Of a stretch of DNA of 25,452 nt, positions 9,729-20,686 are shown in pieces. This DNA comes from Paramacrobiotus richtersi. Taxonomy: Eukaryota > Tardigrada > Eutardigrada > Parachela > Macrobiotidae. The stretch is from NCBI GenBank assembly GCA_034698045.1, contig JAQGAU010000632.1, positions 1 to 25,452 on the forward strand. Direction: 5' to 3'. Numbering within the stretch: position 1 is the stretch's first letter; each line of letters opens with the position of its first letter. The notes beneath the pieces were generated by a model. The model did not search any database. It was not told the DNA's origin and saw nothing but the letters and a program-made list of their open reading frames with translations. A program made the translations under genes and the position numbers.

Positions 9729-12700
9729 ATGTCGAGAACAAGGGGCCCTCCACGCGAGACACTGAAACTCCTGGGCACTGTCGACGATCTGCCAGCTGTC
9801 TGGGATGCGTTGGGATTCAGGGCTGCCTCACCATCTCCAGCTGCCAAATTACTTTCCAGCCCTTCACGAGGTAAAATAAAACATCTTCAATATAGACTTC
9901 ATGAACAGAAATAAAATACAAATATTTTCAGTAGAGTTTGTAAATAATCCAAAATTAAAGAAAATATTTTATTTTAATTTTTTCATGGCAAAAAAATTGC
10001 TAAAAATGTTATTTGTCACTTTTTGTGTTGCACAATTGATACTGTAATTTGGAGGAAAAAATCACACACTGTTTTAGAGGATTTTTGATCGAACTATGCT
10101 GTTTTAACAGACCAGTCCCCCCTAAGGGTGCCCCAACAGCAGTCAGACGATGAAGCCACATCTACCGATGAATCCGAAGAGCAACGCCGTTTATGGACTC
10201 AGCATGTGCTGGCGGATATCAGTTGCGATGGGAAATTCTTGATACTGGCGTCCCAGAAGGAAATCTCCATCCTGACATCCAAATGGCGAGGGGAACGGCT
10301 GGTCTTCAGCAAACTGTGGAACGGGCAGCTTGATGGTTGGTGGTAATTTTCGCACCCTTGTCTTTGATTGGTTTTTTTTTCTGTATGATCAGTTAACGAA
10401 TATTCTTTCATCCTGTAATTTGTAATTGTAGTAAAGTTTTATAGAAATTTTAAAGGAATTGTGGCAAATTTTCATTGTATTCGCAGTTATTGTGATCCAG
10501 TTTAGCTGTTTAGAGAGCGCTCCTGTCAGTGATTGTGATGATTTAGTCGAGTTGAACATTTAGAGATAAGAAATTTTAAAATTATTTATTTATAATAAAG
10601 AATTTATTTCCTTGTTTTTCGTAATGTAATTATAGGTATTTGATTTTCTTTATTTAATGAAATGTATAATAAAGAAATTTATGAAATAAATCATTTATAA
10701 CAAACGATTGATTTGTTTATTTAATTTTAGTAATTTAATTTTAGGTATTTAATTTTATTTATTTAATGAACTTTATAATAATAAAGGAATTTATAAATAA
10801 TTTATTTGTAATAAAAAATTGATTTGTTTATTTGGTTTTAGTTATTTAATTTTATTTATTTAATGAAATTTGCAGTAAAAGAGTATGAATGTAGTCTTTA
10901 TTTAGAGAAATGTAGAATGAAGAAATTAATGATAGTTTATACATAATTAATTTTGTTGATTAGAAGATTTCATAAAAAGTACTGATGAGAGAATTCATAT
11001 TTTCTAGATACGGATACCGAAGTGCTGACGTGTTGCATCGCACTGCCGCTGAGCGCCAAGCAGCGCAGTGCGGATCGTCTTCCCGATTGGACCTGCGTGA
11101 TTTATGGGTTTAAGAGCGGCTACGTGGCCTTCCATACGGAAACGGGCTACACGGTCCATCGGCAGAAATTCGACACCCATCCCGTCCGCTTGATCAAGGT
11201 CCATTCTCCGCAGTACACGCGCGCTGGCGAGGCGCAGAACGTCCAGGAATTGATCATTTTGTATGAGAGCGGCGCGGTGGTTTTCATCAACGGACTGCAT
11301 TTATACTCGTGCCTTCAGGTCCGTAACAGCGGAAAACATTTGTTCGTACGTTTCGGTGAAAATTTAATTTATAGTTTTAATTTATTTTTAATTTTAACTG
11401 TTTAATTTTTAGTACCTGTCTCCATTTTTTCGTATAAAATGGATGTTTCTTTTCTTTTAAACTTGAAAATTATTGTATCTTTATTTCCTCAATTTTTTGT
11501 AATATTTTCTCAACAAGAAAATGTCGAAAAATAGATAAAGTTGAAATAAAAGAAAATAGAAGAATACAACAGGGCAAATCGAAAATAGGCGGTCAAATAT
11601 AAAGCCGAAATAAATATCAGCAATATTACAGCAGAAGCGGAAATATTTCTAGATTTGCATTTAGTACATATTCGTTCCATTTTGGCTGATATTGGACGAA
11701 AACGAACAACAGAGTTTGGGAGTAATTTGCGCGGTGCTGGTTTTTAATTGACATTTCCGTTTATGGCTTTTCTTAGCATAATACGGTTAGAATGTAATAT
11801 CACAGTCGATTATTGTTGTTTTTATTGTTATAATAATTGTACTGTAATTGGATTCATTTTTATATCGTTTTTTGTATTATTTTATTGTTATAATAATTGT
11901 ACTGTCATTAGATTAATTTTTTCTTCGTTTTTTGTAATATTTTATTGTTATAATAATTGTACTGTCATTAGATTAATTTTTATATCGTTTTTTTGTATTA
12001 TTTTATTGTTATAATAATTGTACTGTCATTATATTCGTTTTTATATCGTTTTTTTTATTATTTTATTGTTATAATAATTGTACTGTCATTAGATTGGTTT
12101 TTTTTATCGTTTTTTGTATTAGTTTATTATCTACTGATTGACCGTGTGATTTTGATTATTTTCAGAGCTATAAACTAGCGGCTGCAACCGCCACAGCCAA
12201 GGGTAAAGGCGAAGACGACGATCTGGAAACGAATTCCATTCCCCATGAGAAATTCCAGCTGGACACCAAGCAGGACATCCGCGACGTCATCTCCCTGGGA
12301 TCCGTGCGCATCAGCCTGTTTGATCAGCTGTTGAATGCGTCCGTTCTGGGCGGCAGTTCGGCCGCTGTGAAATCACCCCTGCCCACGTTCCGCCGCTTCG
12401 TCGCGGTTGGTTCGAAACCATTCTACGCCAGTTATTTCATCATGGAGGGCGAAACGCCGCTGATTATCGGTCAGATGGCGAAAGATATCGCCTCGAAGAT
12501 GACCCAAGCGGTGACGTCCAGGATCAGCGCAACGGCTAGCCGGTTTGGTCTGCAGGTAACTGAAAACATTTGATACTGAAATATTCGAATGTTTTTTATG
12601 TTTAATTTTAATTATTCCTTCTAATATTTGAATTTTTTTATGTTTAAATTTAATTATTCCTTCTAGTATCTGAATTTTTTGTATGTTTAATTGTAATTAG

Positions 12701-15700
12701 TCCTCCTTGAATTTTTTATGTTTAATTTTAACTATTCCTTCTATTATTTGAATGTTTTATGTTTTATTTTAATTCTTTCTTCTAATATTTGAATATTTTT
12801 TGTTTTACTTTTAACTATTCCTTCTAATATTTAAATTGTTTATGTTTAAATTTAATTATTCCTTCTTATATTTGAATTTTTTATGTTTAATTTTAATTGT
12901 TCCTTCTGCTAGTTTATTTTTAATTTTAATTGTTCCTTCTAAGATTTGAATTTTTTTGTTTAATTTTAATTATTCTTTCGCTCTTTGTTTTTGTAACTGC
13001 TTTGTTCACACTCTTTATAGCAACGTGTTCGTCATTTTTATGATGGTTTTTCTTACTGGTTTGATTACATAATCGCATTTATGGTCTTTGTCTATTTTAT
13101 TCTGATTGAAAATTGAACAGTCGTTTGTTATTGTTTTTATCGTAGTCTTATTTTCGTGCATTTGCTCATATTTTAACCGTTGCTAACTTTTAGTTGGGTT
13201 GTGTATCATACCACATGACGTGTTTCCGGTCATTCCGACGTTTAATCGGCGATTTTTGTCTTTTAGGGTCTGCTGAACCGTGCCATGCCCAGTGCAAAGG
13301 AGGCACCCGAGAAAAAGTCCAAATTTATTCCCAAACCCGGTCGGGATGTGGAGTCACGGTGTTCCTTGTTTGATGCGCGACGTATCGCTACCAACGTGGT
13401 GCTTTCGGATAAATGCCGACTAGCTGCATTGACCGACAATTTTGGACGGGTTCTGTTGATGGATTGCTCTTCTGGTGTGGTGATTCGCATGTGGAAGGGA
13501 TATCGTGCCGCGGAAGTGGCCTGGATAACCGTTGCCGATGCCAAAAGCTCACTCGAATCACCAAAGTATGTTTCGCCTGTTATTGGAAAGTTAGCGTATT
13601 TTTGGTTCTTTATTTGATTTAAGAGATTTATTTCATCAGTTTATCGATGTATTTATATTTACAGTAAAGAAAAACAACAATACAAACAACAGCAACTAAA
13701 GTTCAAAATTAATAAGAAGTAAAACATGAGAAAATATATAAAGTAAGGAGAATTAATCAGCAGAAAAGTTGTGTTGTTCCATTTTATTTGTCGTTTGTAT
13801 TGTATTATTACTAGTAAAACGATAATATATTCCACGTTTCGTATGCGTTGATTGTAAGTTATTCTAATTTTGCGTTTCCTTTTTTTTGACTGTTGTACCA
13901 TTTTCTGTGTTTCTAATCTTCCTTGTTCATCATTCCTTATGTGCTGTTTCTCAGTTTTACTGAAATTTCATTTGCGTACCACAGATATGTCGAATGCCTG
14001 GTGATCTACGCTCCCCGTCGGCATTTACTGGAAGTCTGGTCGCCCCTGTCCTTCCGCCGTCTAATCGCCATCCACGTCAGCCAGGGTCTCCGCCTCCTTC
14101 CCGTCGGCACGGGCGCCCTGTGCCCAACCTTCGAAGCCTTCCACCGCCCGAGTGAATGCTATTTCCTCGACCTAACCGGGAATCTGTACGTCCTCAATGT
14201 CCCCTTCTACCTGACCGAAGAGGGCATCGATGAGGGTAACGCTCAGGATCTGCAAGTCGTGCAGCAGGTCAAGGAGATGGCGCTGTATGGGAAGAACGTC
14301 AGTATTGACAAGATTTTGGGGTTGTTTGGAGAGATTCAGTCGATTGAGGCCAAGGATCAGTTGGTGCAGTTTTTGTTGATGGAGGGTATTGGAGGGAAAG
14401 AGGACGGCGTGATGCGGGTGCTGACAGCCGGGGTGGAGGGTGTTGCCAAGAAGAATCTGGATGAGAAGGAGAAGAATACGGTGCGGGCGTGGATGGCGAG
14501 TTTGCGGGTGTTGGAGTGGTATCGCGGTATGGTGGGTGAATGGATGGAGTATGATGACGCGGATTCGACCAGCAAAGGTGAGAACAATGTCCTACATCGA
14601 TTATTTTACGAAAGTTTTCACTAAGCGTAATTATGTCGCCGTAATACATGTAGTTTGAAAAAAAAACAGTGGAAATACGTATAATTCACCAGAAATATAG
14701 AAGCAAACTGTGACGTCAAGCAGCACAAAACAAATCTCTATGATCAGTGTTAGGAGGATATTCATGTCGATTATTCTTGTTTAGACCTCGAGGCTGATGA
14801 GAAGGAACATGGTACTCTTTCCGATTCGGATGCCACAACCCTGTTCGCACTGATCCGTTCCATCTCGGATTCGAAAGTATGGAAAGCCGGCGTTCAACAT
14901 CGGAAGTGGGAGTATGATTGGCGGACAATGCTGAATCTCCTGGACCCTCTGCCCAGTGGCGGTCACAACAAACTCCGTTTTACTGTCAACCCGGATGCCT
15001 CGGCTGAAGAACGATTATTCCTAGCCGACACCATGTTCCACTTGTTCTTCCTGCAAAAGATGAGCTTGTCCGATCTGATGGAACGAGTGGGAATTCTTAA
15101 CGAAGACGATTTGAGTCTACTGTTGCTGGAGTATTGGCTCGTCTTTGCTGGTGATCATTTCGGTGAGATCGATCCTTTCAAGATCGTGGAGTTGTTAGAA
15201 AAAATTTTTATGTTTGCAGAAATCGACGCTGACGCACTACACAGTTTGCAGCGACTTTTCCGTAAACTGTTGCACAAGTTGCAGCCAAATGAACTGCGAA
15301 CGTTCCGACAGATCATCGAGAATTCAACCAAGTTATGCGCCGCCATTACAGCTTGTCTAGCGATTTTATCAGTTGGATTTAAAGTACTAACTGAGGAAGC
15401 GGCAGAAGTGGATGACTGGGAGACCGTGTGCAGAGAAAAACTGGAATGGGCGCGTTTATCGCAGCGATTGGAAAGTCTTTTGTCGTTGCAGGTACCTTTG
15501 CTCCTGCGCGTTCTGGTAGTACTATTGTGCATGTTTTCCCTGTGTTACAGGCTTTTGTGTGCCGGTTTGCCTGTTCTGATACGAACGAGAAGCTCCCGGA
15601 CACCTCCGTGACCTCGTTCCTTCAGCACGGCAAATCGTCAGCGGCCGAGTACTTTTCCGCGGCTGTTGCGTCTGGATTGTTGGATTTGCCTCCGTCGGTG

Positions 15701-17740
15701 ATTCTGAAAGCTTTTTACCATGCTGACGTTGAGATGCAGCTCCCTTCCACGGAAGCGGAAGAGAGTAATGATCGGCCGCTGAGGTTCTTGAGGATTTCGG
15801 ATGTGCCGCTGGAGAAGCAGGAGATCACCGAAGCGCTCGCATGTATCAAGAAGGTGTTCCCCAAGAGTTTGACGGCGGATATTTTGCTGGCCAACTGCTC
15901 GTGGGAGATGGTTGTAGCCTGGAATAAACGGCCGGATGAGGGACAGATCCTGGAGAAGTCGGTGGAGTATCTGAAAAATGTCGTTTGCTCGGAACTTCAA
16001 CACGGTTAGAACCTTGTTTTATAGAAAACTTTCCTAATAATGTTAGGTTTTTTCGCGTGCCTCAAAAACAGGAGATTATCAATCTTTCTGGATCAAAAGA
16101 AAGGTTTATTAAAACCTGAATAATTTGCATGGTTTGGCTTTATTTTCGAATAAATACTGATGTTTGCGCAATAGGACTTTGAGCAGCGGAAGTAGAGTAG
16201 CTTGACTATTGTTTGTCAGAGATTCCTGAATGTATGATCGAAGCATGAAGGTGTTAAAATTACCTAAACATCAGGTTATTAGGACAGTTATTCGCGGCTT
16301 TCTGAGCTGGCTACAGAAACCAGCTCGACTTTGTATTTGTGCTTTTGTTATGCATTTGAACGATTGTAGGTGTGGCAGTGCTGATGTGGAAAACATTTCT
16401 GCAAGAGCGGACAAGTTCATGTGCAAATCTGTTGGAGAAAGTCGGAAAGGCTCCAAAGGAGCGTCTGTTTTCTCGCGACGTGGGCATGGACGAAGCCGGT
16501 GTCGATGGTTTCCTGCAGCTGACTCACAGCGTATTGTCCATAATATTTCAGGTAAAGCCTTTGTTTCTTCTTTCTCTCCTTCTGAGAACCACCATCTTGG
16601 TCATTTTAGGCAGATTTTGACAACACTACGGTGTCAGTTGCCAACGACGATCTGTGGTTGACGGATAACTCCATCTCAGCCAAAAGCTCGCTGGCGGAAC
16701 TCGCCCTGTGCCAACCAATGTCCAATGCCGCGTTGGTCAACCACCACATGATCCTGATCACCGTCCTTCATGCCACTGTGTATTTCAACCTGAAGAGCGT
16801 CAAACCAGTGAGTTTATTCGACTTCAAAGCCCGCGAAGCGTTCTACAAGGAGTTGACCCAGTTCCCACTGTTATCCGTGGTGGAGGTGGATCAAGCAATC
16901 ATCCGCGCTCGGAATCAAGTAAATCACTAAGAAAACTTCTGAAATTGTCCGTTGATTGTTAGAAATGTTCGTATTTAGTTCTTGATTCGCTGCTTATCGG
17001 CACTGGTCCGCACCGCTGCCGACCACGCTAACCGTCCCGATGTGGCCTGGTTGGAACGGATCCTGGAGGTGGCGCAGTACTTCAGTATTTCCGGGGATGA
17101 TGTGCGTAGTTTGTATGTCTGTGAGCTGTATGCCCATGGGTTGGATGAATTAGGGGAGGAAGCGTATAGGACGGTCACCGACAAAGGTCCGCTGTTGTCG
17201 AAACTGTTATCCTTGGCTGGACAGAGACTGAAGGCTATACTTAGTAATACTTTATCGCAGTCGGACTATGCTAATTATCTGTCGTCTATGTCGCCGTTCC
17301 TGACGACCTGGATCAAATCGCTGGTAAGGGACTTGAAGTATATCTGTTTTTACGTATATCTGTTTGAATAGAAACTTGTGTGTGTAGTTCAATTAAGCAC
17401 CTTTTTTATAACTTACTGTGTAATTTGCTTGACAAACGACGTACCGATATAACAAAAATGACATCTTTGTTGTTTTATGTATGTTTCGGAGTGAAACGTA
17501 CCGTTTCGCTTTTAAAAATATATGAATTACTTTATGTGTTAATGTATTATTATCGTGAATGAGCATTGAATTCTGGGTTTTCTTTAGGAAGGACGAACGG
17601 TATCAGAAAGTAATGTGGATTGGGATCGTTGTCAGTTGTTATTGAGGAATATCAGTCATGATCTGCGCTCCAATCATCCGGATCATAAGGTTTGTAACGA
17701 AGCGCTCGAGTGGATGCAGAGCCATCGACCACAAAGCTAG
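9729..17740 (+). CDS. RAB3GAP2: RAB3GAP2, non-catalytic subunit of Rab3 GTPase-activating protein complex
   Basis: Exons: 9729-9870, 10111-10335, 11008-11318, 12166-12555, 13267-13565, 13985-14577, 14785-15491, 15551-16004, 16370-16551, 16610-16918, 16979-17323 and 17588-17740. They join in frame to 1369 codons plus TAG (human 1393). Segments match the family along its length: RPDWTCIVVGF-like LPDWTCVIYGFKSGYVAFHT, VAVGSKPFYASYF, ALTDNFGRVLLMD, VIRMWKGYR and CLVIYAPRRHLLEVW in the N-terminal beta-propeller region (about residues 60-500). In the C-terminal region they are VLMWKTFLQERT, VGKAPKERLFSRDVGM, KSVKPVSLFDFKAREAFYKEL, YVCELYAHGLDELGEEA and LAGQRLKAIL. Family knowledge: it pairs with catalytic RAB3GAP1 to act on Rab3, and the complex is a Rab18 exchange factor. 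The first 40 or so human residues have no clear counterpart, so the ATG at 9729 is the least certain part; an upstream exon is possible. The donor at 10336 (GTTGGT) is weak but required by phase. Confidence 0.96.
10560..10880. repeat. AT-rich imperfect tandem repeat in RAB3GAP2 intron 2
   Basis: The intron between 10335 and 11008 holds about two and a half diverged units of roughly 110-120 bp. Each carries variants of TTTATAATAAAG, TTGATTTGTTTATTT and TTTAATTTTATTTATTTAATGAA. The sequence is almost pure A and T and has no coding potential. Confidence 0.7.
11820..12117. repeat. 60-bp minisatellite, five copies, in RAB3GAP2 intron 3
   Basis: Five head-to-tail copies of a 60-61 bp unit begin near 11821, 11881, 11941, 12002 and 12062. 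Each starts with TTATTGTTATAATAATTGTA, followed by CTGTCATTAGATT and a T-rich end. Copies differ by only a few substitutions or single-base indels, so the array is recent. One strand stays open across it, which explains a spurious repetitive reading frame at 11748-12014. Confidence 0.95.
12583..12985. repeat. About 42-bp AT-rich tandem repeat, nine or ten copies, in RAB3GAP2 intron 4
   Basis: The intron between 12555 and 13267 begins with about nine to ten diverged copies of a unit containing TATGTTTAATTTTAATTATT followed by CCTTCTAATATTTGAA. Units vary in length and sequence more than the 60-bp array, suggesting an older array. It is pyrimidine-rich on the coding strand and non-coding. Confidence 0.85.
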
Positions 17741-18159
17741 TCCAGTGTCTTCCTGGGATTCTCGTCTGTGATTGGGGTCTTTCACAATGTTGCAAAAAAT
17801 TTTAACAAAAATGTTTTACTGTGGTTTAGTGCTTGGTTGTAATTGTGTTTGGGTGGTATGGGTCAAAGCGTTTTTCTAGTTCTGTTCTTTTACGGTTTCT
17901 GGTTTTCTTACAGCTTGGGAAAGTTTACTGAATTTTAATGCTATCAGGTTGAGGAAAGTCTGTTGGCGTTTGAAAATAAAAATACTGTGTTAGCTTCCTG
18001 AAATATGATACTTTGCGAATAGTTGTAAAGGATACGACCTTTATATTTTGCACTGACAGTAAAATGGGAATCACTCGGAAAGATTCAAGATAGCAAAAAC
18101 AAACTTTTCAACGAGGATTCCAGCACAAATCCGAACAAAAAACTTACACAGTAGTCGCA
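17741..18159. other. RAB3GAP2 3' UTR and convergent intergenic region
   Basis: This separates the RAB3GAP2 stop (17738-17740) from the stop of the minus-strand gene at 18160. It carries the RAB3GAP2 poly(A) signal near 17975. No minus-strand AATAAA was found close to 18160; an ATTAAA-like hexamer near 17935 on the minus strand would make the two 3' UTRs overlap. No coding sequence is seen. Confidence 0.6.
17975..17980 (+). terminator. Poly(A) signal AATAAA of RAB3GAP2
   Basis: A canonical AATAAA lies about 235 bases after the stop codon, followed by a T/G-rich stretch. It is the first such hexamer after the stop on the plus strand. Confidence 0.65.
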
Positions 18160-19762
18160 TTAGCTCCTGTCAAACACCTTGTACCTTCTCCACGTGACGC
18201 ATTTACCCTGCCGGAGTAGAATCTGCACCTCATCATCCTCCGGTTCATCCGCCTTTTGCGGCAGTTCCACCATGTGGAAATGCTTGCCGACTTTCATTTT
18301 GATATACCTCCCGGACGCCTGGCATGGATCGGGTATGTGATGTTCCATGACCGGCGGGGGTGATCGTCGACAGGTAGACTTCGGTGGTGGGCACCAAGTA
18401 ACCTTTCGAGGTGTGGGAGGCGGTGCTCGGCAGGGTGTTCGGGCCTTCCTGGGAGGTGAGGGCGGACAACTCTCCTGACAGGCATTCTTCTTAGACACGC
18501 ATGCCGGGTCGGTGGCCTCAAACATATCCTGCCAGATCTTCCTGCCCATCTCCGCGTAGTCTGTTTTCCCATGGTTTTCTGCTACCGGATTGTGGTGTCT
18601 TTTGCTAGGGTATCTGTCTAAAATCAGGCTAATACGATAATCTATTGGAGACACAGACTCGTTACGGTAATAACCTTTGGAACATGAGGACGTTTCAGAC
18701 GGGGACCTTTCGTCGTTATCCGCAGGTCTGCATGAAACGTTACACAGGTCTTTTCGTTTTGGTTTTGGGCAGGCGCTGTTGGACATGTGTTTTCGCGAGG
18801 TATGTTTTCGACAGGAACTGGCTCGGCTGTGAAGAGATCGGCGCCGCTGTGTCCTTGGGCATGGCTCCAATACCAGACTGACTTTTTTGTTTAAGGCATC
18901 GATCGCCAACTCGCATTGCACCTTGTTGTCGCTGTGTCGGTGATGGTGACAGTGCTTGGGATGTTTGTTTGTTTTGTTGCACTGGAAGCAGGTGTAAAGT
19001 AATCACCATGATTTTGTTGTGAAATACAGTTGACGTGAGACTAGTAACCACTTACAGTTTCCTCCTGTTGTACACGAGATGAGGGCTGCATGTTGGCTTC
19101 CCGGTGTTTCTTGAAATAGTCACCAACATCTTTTTCTTGGGGACAGGGTCTGCTGTTTTGGTCATTGTCACTGTGTATGTGTTCTGCGCAGTTCGACAAT
19201 GGCCTTCGGCACTCCTCTGGTTCGATAATCGGGCGCTTTCGTTTGCCACACTACATTGCAACAATGCATTATTAGAACAAACGTATTGTAAGGTAATCCT
19301 AATGAACACCTGCGCGGACTGTTTACTGTACTGTAGAGCGTTCTCTGGTTTACAACAAAAACCGAGGTAATAGTCGCTACCACAAAACTGAACGAAATTC
19401 AAGTACGTTTACGACGTGTACTTCCACAGACCGTATGTAATGACATGCGTGCTAAAGCTGTGCTATTGCAGATTAATTTACAGCTATTCAGTACTTGCAC
19501 TTTTGTAAAATTATCGGGGTGATACTTGGAAACCTCTTTTTCCACCAGAACAGTATATGACACGAAGATTAAAGAAGGGATAGATTGAGGCGAAGTTCTT
19601 AGCTTTTCATACCTTGGAACAACAGGTTGCTGATCGTTTAATTTTGGCGGTAGGATTTCGGGCTGGCTCGTAAGGTATTGCACTCCTGGAGTGTACTGGT
19701 ACGCGGTATTGTCTCCCAAGTTTATCAATATTGTCCAAACAAGGTTCTTCTACTCTAGCCAT
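18160..19762 (-). CDS. Uncharacterised Cys/Pro/Arg-rich 414-residue protein
   Basis: Four exons on the minus strand: 19762-19613 (ATG start, donor GTATGA), 19387-19310 (acceptor GTTCAG, donor GTGTTC), 19250-19056 (donor GTAAGT) and 18981-18160 (stop TGA-strand end at 18160). All junctions are phase 0 and no stop interrupts the 414 codons. Splicing brings together a cysteine cluster (C47, C48, C52, C61, C62, C77). A His-rich run (CHHHRH) follows near residues 152-157. The middle is basic and Ser-rich. Residues 313-359 are Pro-rich, with several PPP and RK motifs interleaved with single cysteines. The C-terminal 50 residues look more ordered (GRYIKMKVGKHFHMVELP, then an acidic stretch and CVTWRRYKVFDRS). 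There is no signal peptide or membrane segment, so it is probably intracellular. The composition resembles rapidly evolving structural or sperm-type proteins, but I recognise no family. The second exon is the least certain. Confidence 0.75.
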
Positions 19763-20686
19763 CGCGGGACTTGCAAGCGACTAGTTTAATCATCGTAGTT
19801 CAACTCACATAAAACTTTGCAGATCTCGATCCAGACGGAACAGCAACGCCAGAGAAAAGGGGGAAGAAACGAGGTTTTCGACAGCAAATCGAGAGTAATA
19901 ATATAAGCCTGAGAATTAATAGTACCCGTAATAACACAGCATTATTCTTAACTGTTCGAGGTAGTATCTTTTTCGGTGTGAGGTGGTTTCCAAGATACGT
20001 GCGTACGAAATCTTGGAAGAAGCTGTCACAGGTTTATACGAAGGCAAACTCCCGTCTCCAGTTAACAGCTGTCATAGAGAACGTCTCGATTTTGATAAGT
20101 TTTTCGTTGGTTCTGAACTTCTGATATATATATAACGTGAAAACATAAGCTGGCTATTAACTCGATACCACAGTTTGACGGGGTTAAAGTTGTATTCTGC
20201 TGGGAAATCGTTTTGTTAACATGATTAGAGGATGACAGATTGCAGTAAGGAACGTCTCCAAAGAAAAATAAGTATATGAACCACGGCATGGCGGCCGCAC
20301 ACGTGATTTACTGACTTGCATCTTGTAGAACCAACGGGTGTATTCGTATATTCCGAGAAACTGCAACAGCTGGCGCAAAACATGCAGTGCGATACTAAAT
20401 CGTTTTATGGGTGTCGAAAAGTTTCGAAACACACAAAGGTCAATGGAAAAACTTCTAGCGAAAAACGATTACCGTGCTGGTTACACTGTTGGCTGCATCC
20501 GCCCACACTGTAGTTTAAATTCAAAATAAAAGTCCAGTTTGTACTATCACAGACGCACACTTGTATTATGAACTAATCATTCGTTTCGTCCAGACGGACC
20601 AAGATCCACGGCACGACAGAACGCATACGCTCAGTAAAAATGAGCATCGGCCCTCAGCCTAACATGCGTCGCAAGAGAGGCATACA
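19763..20686. other. Region between the Cys-rich gene and TPPP
   Basis: Apart from the doubtful plus-strand fragment at 19983-20529, nothing is firmly supported. A plus-strand frame at 19832-20123 is also open for about 98 codons, but it has no ATG and could not be joined in phase to the fragment. The left part should contain the promoter of the Cys-rich gene starting at 19762, and the right part the 3' UTR of the TPPP gene. Confidence 0.45.
19983..20529 (+). CDS. Possible 3' part of an unrecognised plus-strand gene (two exons)
   Basis: A frame at about 19983-20107 reads like coding sequence (KIRAYEILEEAVTGLYEGKL, then HRERLDFDKFF) and ends at a possible GTTGGT donor in phase 0. A second frame at 20329-20529 starts after a CTTGTAG acceptor, also phase 0. 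It runs 66 codons (including VEKFRNTQRSMEKLLAKNDY and AGYTVGCIRP) to a TAA that overlaps an AATAAA. Candidate acceptors for the first part are GTGTGAG before 19983 or CCAAG before 19995. No start codon or upstream exon could be placed, and the other phase of the second exon is also open (PTGVFVYSEKLQQLAQ). This could be a small real gene, a pseudogene fragment or chance. No family is recognised. Confidence 0.32.

Noticed and set aside
11748..12178. Open frames rich in Phe, Ile, Cys, Tyr and Asn with an internally repeated protein sequence
   Set aside because: They are translations of the 60-bp minisatellite inside a RAB3GAP2 intron. The repeat period is a multiple of three, so one frame stays open by construction.
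14299..14649. Long Pro/Ser/Thr-rich open frame on the minus strand
   Set aside because: It is the antisense shadow of the G-rich RAB3GAP2 exon 13985-14577, which has clear homology on the plus strand.
15155..15532. Minus-strand open frame of about 125 codons
   Set aside because: Antisense to the RAB3GAP2 exon 14785-15491; no domain and no splice support.
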